DNA of 64,000 bases from Fragilaria crotonensis (Eukaryota > Bacillariophyta > Fragilariophyceae > Fragilariales > Fragilariaceae), in the NCBI GenBank assembly GCA_022925895.1, contig JAKSYS010000104.1, positions 56,787-120,786 of the forward strand, written 5' to 3'. The position numbers and the translations under genes were made by a program. The first letter of the stretch is position 1. Each line of letters starts with the position of its first letter. Shown one piece after another: positions 54,493 through 64,000 of the stretch. Below the pieces are notes generated by a model. That model ran no database searches and was not told the DNA's origin. It saw only the letters and a program-made list of their open reading frames with translations.

Positions 54493-55006
54493 TGTTAAAT
54501 CACCGTACCGTAGTAACCCTACAGTAGCTTTCTGAAAATACTCGTCTAGAATGTGACAGTAGATCGACCTCTACTCACTTCCTGTTTTCCTGTATTGTGA
54601 GCTTTATAGATTAGCAATCTAAACCTAAAGTCATCATTGCATCAGTGATGAGAGCTTTTAAGCTCTCCAATCCAACTGACAAGTGACTTTCATGTAGCCC
54701 TTACACAATCCAAACGTCTGAAGACATAACCCAATTTTGCACTTCCAGTACCTTTTACTTGCGTGCAGTCTTCAGCCATAAGGGCTAACTCCACCTAGAG
54801 TAGAAGCCTGCAGCCTGGGAAGTCTTCCAGGTCTTTCAGACTTGCCCTTTCTGCCAATGGTCGTCCAATCATGGTGACCACAAGGCTCACTCCGATGCAC
54901 TGGACATACTGCAGTTGCACTGTTGTACTCACACTGTTCGACGTACTGTGCGTCGTCTACTACTGTTGTACTCGACTCACATACCGTAGTGCAGTAAACC
55001 TTGACA
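54493..55006 (-). repeat. 5' LTR of the Copia element
   Basis: 514 bp, TG...CA in sense. Followed on plus by CATATG, the target duplication. Confidence 0.93.
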
Positions 55007-56122
55007 CATATGCAGTCTTCGTACGTGTATATTAGTAATGCGACTATATGTGCATATGTTAACGATTGACGTCGTAGATGTGTCACATGTCCCCAGCTTG
55101 AATGCGTCCCGTGGGTCGTGGGTTCAATACTCGGTACATATATGATACATACGCGTAATCCGTGGAGCAAGACAGTGCTCCAGTAGGAGTCCTTTAGAAG
55201 ACCTTTGTTTACCACGTACTGTAGTACTCTGTTACAAGTATAATTCTACTAGTGGTAGGACCACTGTTCCGAGTTCCGAAGGTCAACGACATCATGCTGC
55301 AGATGCCGGGGGGTTCCGGAATTTCCGGATCCAGCCCATTGCCCAGCATTCGAACATGACGTAACGATCACGATCTGCTAACCCGGAATTTTAATTAGCT
55401 GCCGAAACCCGAAACTGCCCCGAATTCGGTGACGTCAACTTTCGTTCAATTCAGTTGTACAGTACGGTAGGCACTGCCACTACAGTACAACTACTTGTAG
55501 TGCAAGTATTTGGACTTCAGTAATACAGTACAAGTAGTTTCTGGTTGGCTTCTGGATTCTGTATCTCCCAGAAAATAAGGGTCTTGGAATGTTCACAGCA
55601 GATGACTACTTGTACCTAGGAAGTGTGAATCGGAAGTACTCCAAGTACCCTTAATTACTCCGAGAATTAAGCGAGTAGTAGAACCTACAATCTCATCCGC
55701 ATCCCTACGATTGTCAATTCCGTACATCAGTCCTAAACAAAGAGTGAAAGAAATGCATCTCGGGAGTTCTGACAGTATGGGTCGATGCTATTGGTGCTGC
55801 ATTCCATTTGGTCAGCCAGGCATCTCTTTGTCATGCCCTAATAAATTACATGGCACCCCAATGTTGGTACATGCATGTCCGCTCACCGATTACCGATTAG
55901 CAATACATGGGAAGCCCAACCAAGACTGAGATATTCTGGCTTTAGAACATGCTGCGATTGGCATAGTTGACGTGTTCAAATCGGGCTGGACCAACCAGAA
56001 GTAAGTTTCCATCAGTTGACTGGTGTGAATGCAAAGATACAGAATAGTGTTTTAAACGACACAAGAACTTCGCCACAATAAATTATAAATCTTAAGAATC
56101 AGAATTCACAAGCAGCAAAGGG
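55007..56122. other. Spacer between the Copia element and the E2F gene
   Basis: GTAC-rich at 55,450-55,690. No gene recognised. The bases just before 56123 are AT-rich (AATAAATTATAAATC) and may form the promoter or leader of the E2F gene. Confidence 0.4.
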
Positions 56123-57283
56123 ATGATCCGATCCACTCGCAGTCGTAAACAACCCGAAAGCATCTATCGTCTTCAGGAAGAGGACTATCGTTTGAAGAAT
56201 CTTCGAGCTGTCGAAACAGGCAGCGCCCTCGATATGGACAAGAACGGAGAGGACGGACAACAGTTGCACCCGTCGCATGAGATGAGGCCTCGTAAAGTCG
56301 CAAGAATCAGCGAGGATACCTTGTCCAAGAAGGGTAGCACTAACACGAGCAAGCCCAAGACATCTGGAAAGTCGACCGGCAACGACACAGCAGCGAATGC
56401 TGATGCTCTGAATGCCAAGAAACTGTGGGAGGGTCAAGGCCACACCAAGCTCGGGTTTTCCGCCCAACGATTTGCAAAAATCTTACAGGTAGGTTGGTGT
56501 GAACATGCGTCGGGTGCAATGTTTTGATAAATCCTGACTCACAGATGATTCAATCACACCGTCTTCCAGAATCGTGAACGTGGTGCCATATCCTTCATCG
56601 AAGCCAAACAGCTCCTTGAGGTAAACTCTCGTCGCCTCTACGACATCCTTCATGTCCTCGACGGTGCTGGGCTCATTACCGTAGACAGGACGTCGAAAAA
56701 ATCAAACTGCATCATTACCTGGAATGGACCACTTCATTCCCCAATCGAGGAATCGCAATTGCTCCATAATCAAAAGCTCCACCAAGAGCTTATCCAGATT
56801 AACGACTGGATGCGCCAGATGGAAAAACCATACCATCAGCCAAGCACATGTCCGAGTGGCACCATGACCAACGACACATTCGACGACACTAAGTTGTACA
56901 TTACCAAGAATGAGCTGTGGAAGCAGCGTCGAGGAGGAGTTGATTTGATTCTAGCCCCTCAACCTGGAGCCGTCTTACACGTTCCGACAACTCCAATGAC
57001 TCCGCTCGCCACCGGGAGTGCCTTGTCCACACACCACTCCACCTTTTCCTTTCAGCTCGTGTCACCAACTCCACTGAACATGCCGTCACATTCATCCACT
57101 GACTCCGTAGCCTACCTCCTTGAAGACAGTGGCATCCTCAAATCATTGGACTTGGGAGCACCACCACTCCCTCTGCTGGCATCGTGCTGCTCGGATTTCA
57201 GCCAATTGCACCTCGCACCACCATCCTTAACACCCTCTACCTCGGATTGGTCATTTCATCACAGGGCAGCTGTAGCCTTGTAG
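56123..57283 (+). CDS. E2F-type winged-helix transcription factor
   Basis: Cell-cycle type DNA-binding protein. Exon 1 56123-56488, intron 56489-56569 (GTAGGT...TTCCAG), exon 2 56570-57283; the joined frame has 359 residues with no break. The winged helix runs from KLGFSAQRFAKILQ across the splice to NRERGAISFIEAKQLLE, with the recognition motif NSRRLYDILHVLDGAGLI (R-R-x-Y-D-I of E2F/DP), then SNCIITWNGP. A short leucine-containing helix, SQLLHNQKLHQELIQIN, resembles the dimerisation region. The tail is rich in Ser, Thr and Pro; I see no clear retinoblastoma-binding motif. The N terminus is basic (RKQPESIYRLQ, MRPRKVARI), suiting nuclear import. Whether it is E2F or E2F-like (DEL) is open, but only one DNA-binding domain is present. 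Confidence 0.88.
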
Positions 57284-57420
57284 ATGAATGAAACCATAAA
57301 ATCAAAAGTCGCTGACATTCATGTACTGTAGTAATGGTTGGAATGCCAAATGCGCATGTTTCCTTAGTAATAGGAGACTGCTTGAAACACTTGACTACTA
57401 ATACAATCGCGTGCGGCTTG

Positions 57421-58305
57421 TTAATTCGACACTCCAAATCCCTTACTGGGAGGCTTTCGCCGAGGCTTGCGTTTTTGTACCTCACGTCTTTGTTCGCGAT
57501 TTAATGCCATTTCTTCCTCGGTCAGTGGTTCCTTGATGACTGGATACAAATCTTCAAACACGCCGTCGTATTCAAAATCATCATCGTCGTCCATCATTTC
57601 GTCGGCAAACAGAATGGCATCATCGTCGTCGTCAAAATCCTCGACGGACCATTCCTCGTCCGTAGACTCAGAATCCAACGTCATGGCTTCCTCGGCATCC
57701 TCCATACCAGCTTGGATAGCGGCTTCTTCCTCGTCGACAGGAGCTTTCTTATTCTTCTTCACATACAAAGTATTCGGATCAACCTTCTTCTGTCCCTGAC
57801 TGAGTGTCAAGATACGTCCCTTCAATTTCTTGTTTTTGCAAAACTCCATGGCACACGTTGCAAACATGGGATCCGAAAAAATGACAAATCCATATCCCTT
57901 GCTCGCATTCGTCTTCCAGTCTCGAATTATTTTCATGGAATGCACGTTGCGGGCATGTCCCAAGTGCTGCACCAAGAATTCCTTCAGATCGTCTTCCGTC
58001 GCATCAAAAGGGAGACCACCGATAAAGACTTTGCCAGGATCCACAAATTTTTTGGTCCCCCGTCGTCCTGCCGTTGAGACGCGTTGTTGATTCGTTTCCG
58101 ACAATATGGAATCACGACCACTGCCTCCTTGGGATTGGAGTTTCATAATCCATGGTGTTGTGCGTGTTGGTGCGATCGAGGAGTACAACACGGTCGCAGC
58201 ACTGGGATGCAATGTTCGTCTGTGAGACAGTGTCGGGGCAAACGCTTCCGATGCTGGTATGGATGTGACCACAACAAGGAGAATGGCCAGGGAGAAATTC
58301 AACAT
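57421..58305 (-). CDS. Plastid-targeted RNA-binding protein, single RRM
   Basis: 294 residues, single exon. The leader MLNFSLAILLVVVTSIPASEAFAP is a signal peptide ending in A-S-E-A-F-A-P, the ASAFAP-type motif that sends diatom proteins into the complex plastid, followed by a Ser/Thr/Arg-rich transit-like part. One RRM: KVFIGGLPFDATEDDLKEF (RNP2) and SKGYGFVIFSDPMFATCAME (RNP1), with the aromatic residues for RNA contact. The C terminus is strongly acidic (DDDDAILFADEMMDDDDDF) and ends basic (EQRREVQKRKPRRKP). Role inferred: binding and stabilising plastid transcripts. Convergent with the E2F gene, divergent from RPL26. Confidence 0.88.
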   Translation of the reverse strand: MLNFSLAILLVVVTSIPASEAFAPTLSHRRTLHPSAATVLYSSIAPTRTTPWIMKLQSQGGSGRDSILSETNQQRVSTAGRRGTKKFVDPGKVFIGGLPFDATEDDLKEFLVQHLGHARNVHSMKIIRDWKTNASKGYGFVIFSDPMFATCAMEFCKNKKLKGRILTLSQGQKKVDPNTLYVKKNKKAPVDEEEAAIQAGMEDAEEAMTLDSESTDEEWSVEDFDDDDDAILFADEMMDDDDDFEYDGVFEDLYPVIKEPLTEEEMALNREQRREVQKRKPRRKPPSKGFGVSN

Positions 58306-58880
58306 GTTGATGGAGGACGGTGTCGATGTTTCGATATGCTGGCTATGATTTGATCTGCTTCTCTATCTGGTAGTACTCTAGCAAGTGCTTGTACTGCTGT
58401 ACCCTTCGATGTGCCTGATGATGGGGTATCGAACACGAGTTGTCCGACCCGCTACAGTACCGAACATCCCGTTCGACGGCGTGGTCCTTGGTCACGATGA
58501 ATGGCCACCCATTCTTTGACGTGTGTCTGTCCACCCGTGACGGCATTTCATGGGGTTGACTAGTTCGACTAAATCAACCTTACCTTTCTACTAGTAGACC
58601 TCTGTACAAAGATTACCAACGCTACGTAACCTGATCAACAGGTCTAGTTTCTAATTGTTGTCTCCATCAAGCAAGGTGTGTGCTCGTTTCGACCATGATA
58701 GTCCTCCTTGGACATCGTTTCAGGATCGACGTGCCGAATAGACTCTTTGAATGTTGTAGTTGTCTGTGAACCATCGTGGTTGTAGTGAAACCGATTGAAA
58801 ATTGTAAATATTTGCTCACCATTTTCTTTTTCTTCTGATTATCGTGTGAATACAGTCAAGGACATTTAATATTATTCAAA
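58306..58880. other. Divergent promoter region, RRM gene and RPL26
   Basis: 575 bp between two start codons pointing outward. AT-rich near RPL26 (CATTTAATATTATTC before the ATG). A pyrimidine-rich stretch CTTTTTCTTCT lies at about 58826. No further element recognised. Confidence 0.5.
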
Positions 58881-59294
58881 ATGAAGTTCTCTGACAATGT
58901 CTCCTCATCTCGCCGCAAGAGCCGAAAGGCTCATTTCGGTGCTCATTCGGAGGCCCGACGCAAGATCATGTCTGCCAATTTGAGCAAGGAATTGCAGGCT
59001 CGTCATGGTGTACGATCCATGCCAATTCGCAAGGATGACGAAGTCATTATTACCCGTGGTGTCTACAAAACTCGTGAAGGAAAAGTGACTAGCGTTTATC
59101 GTAAAAAGTGGGTCGTTCACGTGGAGCGCATTACCAGAGAAAAGGCGAATGGTGCGGCAGTCCCTGTGGGCATCCAAGCGTCGTCGTTGACGATCACCAA
59201 GCTCAAGATGGACAAGGACCGTAAGAGCCTTCTCGAGCGCAAGAGCAAAAACAAGGATAAGAAGGAAGACGCTGCCATGAGTAACGTTGACTAA
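58881..59294 (+). CDS. RPL26: 60S ribosomal protein L26 (uL24)
   Basis: 137 residues, uninterrupted. The start [19 protein letters not shown] is the conserved N terminus of eukaryotic uL24. The KOW motif is in [21 protein letters not shown], followed by [17 protein letters not shown] and [21 protein letters not shown], all in the usual order and length. The C-terminal tail is Lys-rich. Large-subunit protein near the peptide exit tunnel. Single exon with an AT-rich leader and a consensus-like AAAATGAAG start. Convergent with the cyclase gene at 59.6 kb. Confidence 0.97.
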   Translation: MKFSDNVSSSRRKSRKAHFGAHSEARRKIMSANLSKELQARHGVRSMPIRKDDEVIITRGVYKTREGKVTSVYRKKWVVHVERITREKANGAAVPVGIQASSLTITKLKMDKDRKSLLERKSKNKDKKEDAAMSNVD

Positions 59295-59635
59295 ATTTAT
59301 CAAATAGCAAACAATGATGAAATATCTGTCTCTTTGTACGGCGGTCGCTTGCACGATACGTACACAACACCATAAAGTATGAAGAGTTGGGCCGGACCTG
59401 CCATTTGACGAGGGACGACTCTAGTAGGCCTGCTTTACTGAACTCTTATGAGTCGATAAGAATGCATCTGTTTTTCCTAAAGGTTAAAAGAAACTTGATA
59501 AAAATTCGCAACCCAGATTTTTCGATACAGGCGTTGCTAGACTGTTCAACAAGCCACCCGCTAGCTCCGGAGAAAGCTGATTCGACCTTGGGGGCCATCA
59601 AAGGACCAAGATTTGTCCTACATTGTCACTACAAG
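59295..59635. other. Spacer between RPL26 and receptor cyclase 2 3' ends
   Basis: Non-coding 3' flanks of two convergent genes. Nothing recognised. Confidence 0.4.
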
Positions 59636-62600
59636 TCAATTTTTCTTCTTCTGGGGCCTTGCTTCGGCCACCCAAAAGGCTTCCATACTACCCTTCCCCT
59701 TCACGTCGATTATACCTCGTGAAACAACTGTAAGCTCTGGCGCTTGCTCTTGCAACAGTTTCGCGGCTCGGGCCGAACACAAGATGCGACCAGGTTGAGA
59801 GTTGCTCTCCATCCTTGCCGATGTATTCACTGTATCGCCAATAAGGGTATACTTGGGGTTCCTTGCCCCAACGACATTGGCAATCACAGGCCCGGAATGG
59901 AACCCGACGCGGATCTTCACAAATCCTCTGCTGCAGTCTTCCTCGTCGATCAAAGTGCGGTTGGCCTCCTTGATGGCATCCATAGCAAAGACAGCAATGC
60001 GTTTGGCGTGATCCGGCTGTTGTGTCGCCACGTTCGTCACGCCCATCCACGCATCGCCGATGGTCTCCACCTTGAACACATCGTGCTTCCTGGAAAGATT
60101 GTCAAACTTGGTGTAGAGGCGATCAAGCATGTCGGAGACCTTCAATGGAGTCAGTTTGTGACAGATCTCTGTGAAGCTGACAATGTCGGAGAAGAAGATT
60201 GTGACGCAATCAAAATGTTGAGGCTCAACCTTCTGGCCTTTACTAAGCGCCTGTGCTACATGCTTCGGAAAGATATCCAACAGGAGGTTCTCGGATGCCG
60301 TCAATGTTGTATCCCATGCCTTCTTCTGTTGCAAGGAAAAGTACAATATTCCTGGTTCAACGCTTGCGACATTGAAGGCCTTCAGCTTGTCATCAATCAC
60401 ACGAAACGGTGGTCGAATATCGGGATGAGCGTTTGTGCAAGCATTCATCAACGTCACAATCTCTGGAGGCATTGACTTGGGAACGGGAGGCCGTTTGCTG
60501 ATGTACGGGTCGCGGATCTGATTGATTGTTTCCTCGAAATCCTCACCTTCGTACGGTATCTTGCGAGAATACACTTCATAAAGGATGATTCCGAAAGAAT
60601 ATACATCCGACGCTGCAGTGTTCGAGGACGCTCCGTTGAGGAGCTCCGGCGCCATCCAAAATGGGGTGCCTGCCGCTCCGACGCCCTTCTTCTGCGAAAG
60701 CCCGAAGTCAGCCACTTTCGCTCGGAATTTGCTATCGACCAAAATGTTTTGGGCTTTGAGATCTCCATGCACAACTTGGGAGTGGCAGCGTGCAGAAGCG
60801 TAATCCTTGCGCTACATCTCTCAATATCTGAAGCACGATATCGCCCTCTACCACCATTGAATCGTTGTGAAGTAGGTCGAACAGGGACCCATGATCCATT
60901 AGCTCCATCACTAGGAGCGGCTCATTCCCCGACGAAAGGACTGCTCCCATAACAGTCGTAATGCAAGGATGCCTCAACTTCGACAGCAATCGCATCTCTT
61001 GAATAAAATCAGACTTGAGCTTCGCGTATTGCTTGGTTGTAACTCGAGTTACACGGATGGCAGTATCATTCAAACTCTCCATAGAACTAATTTCATGCGT
61101 TCCATTCACCCGTTTACCGTTGGGAACCCCAGGTGGGGTCGTGCTCGCACGATCGTTCCCATTGCTCCTGCTGAAATCGAAATACGAATTCGAACTCTTT
61201 CCCGATGTTTTACCTGAAGGAAACGACAGCATCGAACCCAAACGATTTTCATGTTCAGCCGACCCGTCTTTGGTTTGGAGAGGAGGAATGACTCGCTTCA
61301 CGGCCACTTGAGTACCACGATACTCCGCCCGAACGACGAGACCAAAGGTCCCGCGGCCAAGGATCTCGGGAATTTCATCGTACTGCAGGTCAGAAGGCTT
61401 TATTCGCCATATGGAATCCGCCTGTTTTCGCTTCCGATCCACGTAGAGGTAGATACCAAGAAGCCCCAGCAATAGCAGTGGGACCAAAATAGATGGGAGT
61501 AAGACGGAATAGCGAGCGCAAGAACCGCCAATCTCAACTGATGACTGCATACAAATGCATACGCCATTTGCATCCGCTATGCGCATTGGATCGCCCGTCA
61601 GTTGCGCACAATCCTTTGGATGAACGGTGACAGACACAGCAAGACTGATGTCACGATTGTAGAAACAGTCTGGGTAATCATCATCAGTTATCGTGAAGGT
61701 GACCAAGAAGGACGACACCCCATATGCAAGCTGGGAAGTATCCACGTTGAATTGAATAGGCAAGGAACTTCCTGAAAGAAGAATTTCATTCTCGAAATCT
61801 GACGCAAGCTGAAATCCGCTCGGAATGGACTTGACTGCGACTTCAACATCAAGAGCTCCGAAGTTCTCCATGACCGCTTCACCGAACAAACTTTTACCCC
61901 ATTCGCCCTGCAGATCGACGGAAGTATGATTGTGATCTGACATGCTATCCAAGCGAACATCTACCGCATGTTCAACATCGTAGATCGGTGCAAAGGCCAA
62001 CAAGACCCAATCTGCCACGTCCGCCCACCTCTCGTACATCACGTAAAACTCACGGGGCTGCGACTCTCCAGTCAACGTCAAATTCAATGAAGTATAGCCG
62101 CGCCTTCCGCGGCTGGTCTTTGCAATTCTCGCTGAAGCTCCTGCCAATTAGCATTCTCGAGCAGGATTAGATCTTGATGAATGGTGTCTGACACAAGGTA
62201 GGTCTGGTTACGGCGATCTTCAATGGTCGAATTATCCACGCGGTCGTAGGTAACCCGAGATGCTTCGAAGCCTGTGCGAGTTGGGTACAGCCGCTCAACG
62301 ACTGTCTGTGAAATCACGATCATATGAAAATTGATATCAACAACAATGGCGAAACTCGAGTTAGTGATCGTGTCCAACAAGGTGTCCAACAGCGTCGACG
62401 TGGAATTAACTGCTATATCAAGACCAGCAGATGCAAAATATGTGTCATTGTAGGTATGGTTTCCAAAGGTTCCAGTGAAGTATATGGGTGCCAACGCTGT
62501 GATGACCGATACCCCCGGCTGGGCAACATCTGCGTAAGGTTCAGCGAGGTAGGCCTTCCGTGTTGGATTGTTCTCGGGCAGATTAGGTTTGATATAGGGA

Positions 62601-63217
62601 AGATCAAGGGTATAAAAATCGCTTCCGACGAGATCACCAAAATTGAATGGACGTCCTTCACCAAAGTCAAGCACTGGAGGATAATACAACCATGCATTCC
62701 CGTAGGTCCCGATCCAAGCCGCTATGTAAAGACTTTCAAACACGAGAGGTTCCTTGTCTGCCCCTTCGCTTCGCCCATTCTGATGAGGAATCATCCAGTT
62801 CTTTTCTGCCGTTCGACGATCCACAATCCAAGGGAAGATGTTCGATAGTGTGTCGGCAATCATCATGTCAGATTCCTTGTCCCCAACAAGCGGTTGATCA
62901 TCGCTCAAGCTGACATATCTATCAACTAATCGGTCACTTCGATCATCCGCATAGCCCAAATTGGCACCGACTGTGGTGGTTCCTTGAGGCAGCCCGCGGC
63001 CTTTCCAGTCTAACGAGTTATTAAGTGCTTTCAACGTTGACATGCCACCAACTATGCCTTGATTCGCTGCAGCTAAGCTGACATATTCTCGAATCAATTC
63101 GACATCTTCGATGGCCCCTCTAAAGACCTGTCGAGTATGCGAAGAGACAAATCTCGTTACATCTAGGCCACCGAGAACATCACAAATCTTGGACGACTTG
63201 TTCTGACTGCTTGTCAT
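59636..63217 (-). CDS. Receptor with Cache-like ectodomain, TKL-like kinase and guanylate cyclase, copy 2
   Basis: Paralog of the 22.4-kb gene, same domain order. ATG at 63217 (MTSSQNKSSKICDVLGG) fits the paralog's start; another ATG lies at 63235. Cache-like part: LYIAAWIGTYGNAW, YFTGTFGNHTYNDTYFAS, VERLYPTRTGF. Membrane helix near 61445-61514 (YSVLLPSILVPLLLLGLLGI). Kinase: GRGTFGLVVRAEYRG, QVAVKRVI, VMELMDHGSLFDLL, HGDLKAQN, VADFGLSQKKGVGAAGTPFW, APELLNG. Cyclase: TIFFSDIVSFTEI and ETIGDAWMGVTN (metal Asp residues), VGFHSGPVIANVVG, IGDTVNTSARMES. The Glu in KVETIGD favours GTP; the usual second guanine contact, a Cys before LFGD, is Thr here, so specificity should be tested. Frame changes near 62126, 60796 and 60778 each fit loss of one base in a short run. 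No signal peptide seen at the N terminus. Confidence 0.85.
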
Positions 63218-64000
63218 GATTGTTGACAACAACAAAAAGTCCAGGAGAACTCAGGATTTATACGAGTAATCTTCTGACTTCTTAGCAAAATGGAGTCTAC
63301 AAGTAGACCACTTGAGTATTCTGAAACAGAATAATAGCATTATCCTACTCTACTAGCTAGTACAAGTACCGCTCTACTGGTCAAGTTCGAAGAGCCATTT
63401 TACATTTTACCCAACAGGCATTTCACTACGGAGCGGGCATAGCGGTAAAGGTACAAAACCGGATCATGGGATTGTGGCCAATTTCGTCCGATTAAGTAGT
63501 TTGCTTTTCCCGTATGACATACACGGATTCCAGATATATATGCCATGTAACTGGTACTCGTACCCTTCTGCACGATGGAGGGATGGTCCAGGCGTGCAGG
63601 CTCTCTACTAGAGGCACCAGGGTCCAAGGGGCCATGCAAATTTTGATACTTAGATGTACACCGGTACTCGTAACGAGCCTCTTGAGTAGAGAGTCGTGTT
63701 TGGCTTGAGCGTGCACCGACTTCCGGAGTCGCACCTATCGTAGAACATACTACAAGGTGTACGTACAGAAGACAAGATTTTCCAGATGTCCCACTAATAA
63801 ATGGTCCCTACTGTCGTCAGAATCCGTTTCGTATTACATTCAAATTTTTCGCTCTGCTGCCAATTGCCGAATGACTTAAAGCATATATAGCACGCAGGAT
63901 ACATATATGCTACGAAGAACGTTCGTGCAACTCTTGTGAAGAATTCTGGAGTGATATCATTGCGCGACAAGGAATTTTAAAACTCGAAACTATTCAGCAC
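63218..64000. other. Upstream flank of the receptor cyclase, no gene seen
   Basis: Contains the promoter side of the minus-strand cyclase and GTAC-rich spacer. A missing first exon with a signal peptide could lie here, but I found none that joins. Confidence 0.4.

Larger units (their letters stand above)
42633..55006 (-). mobile_element. Ty1/Copia LTR retrotransposon, interrupted
   Basis: The element reads on minus: 5' LTR at 55006-54493, gag, protease, integrase, reverse transcriptase, RNase H, 3' LTR at 43148-42633. LTRs start TGTCAAGG and end TTTAACA (TG...CA) in the sense direction. CATATG flanks both ends (42627-42632 and 55007-55012); CATAT is a 5-bp duplication if the flanking G belongs to the element. 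The LTRs differ by about two substitutions and two one-base length changes in over 510 bp, so the insertion is recent. Integrase before RT is the Copia order. It is split at 52450/45732 by a Tc1/mariner-type transposon; without that the element is about 5.65 kb. Diatom Copia lineages are called CoDi; I cannot assign the clade. Confidence 0.92.

Noticed and set aside
58905-59354. Minus-strand frame of 149 codons
   Set aside because: Antisense to RPL26, which is unmistakable on plus.

Overview
The window is nuclear DNA from a photosynthetic stramenopile, most likely a pennate diatom. Evidence: spliceosomal introns of about 70-210 nt; single-exon genes with an ASAFAP-like plastid presequence (S-E-A-F-A-P in the RRM protein at 57.4-58.3 kb); diatom-style proteins with a disordered N terminus, one membrane segment and a leucine-rich-repeat C terminus; a Copia element; and an 80S ribosomal protein gene (uL24/RPL26). 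No species is claimed. Spacers are unusually rich in GTAC and CAGTACTG-like palindromes.

Layout. 0-5.5 kb: relics (a broken HAD-like phosphatase, an LRR tail). 5.5-8.9 kb: LRR transmembrane gene 1. 9.1-10.5 kb: CAMK-like kinase (minus). 11.8-13.0 kb: JmjC/cupin gene. 13.6-14.7 kb: two 31-bp minisatellites flanking a hAT transposase tail. 16.1-18.8 kb: LRR gene 2. 22.4-26.2 kb: receptor kinase/guanylate cyclase 1, whose last codons and 3' flank are triplicated. 26.8-27.7 kb: degenerate kinase-like gene. 28.4-35.0 kb: a complete tyrosine-recombinase retrotransposon with split direct repeats. 35.2-38.0 kb: a hAT transposon with TIRs and 8-bp target duplication. 40.5-42.4 kb: PH-domain gene and DCC thiol oxidoreductase gene (convergent). 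42.6-55.0 kb: a Copia element split by a 6.7-kb Tc1/mariner-type transposon that carries a fragment of a methionine synthase gene. 56.1-59.3 kb: E2F-type factor, plastid RRM protein and RPL26. 59.6-63.2 kb: receptor kinase/guanylate cyclase 2 (minus), a paralog of the one at 22 kb.

The host genes are mostly signalling proteins (two receptor cyclases, two LRR proteins, two kinase-like genes, a PH protein) interleaved with housekeeping genes and layers of young mobile DNA. Many long multi-copy-type genes show one-base frame changes, often at short homopolymers. I treat these as either residual assembly errors or recent decay, and annotate such genes as single loci with breaks noted. Genes without such breaks (RPL26, E2F, RRM, PH, DCC and the three ORFs of the tyrosine-recombinase element) read cleanly.
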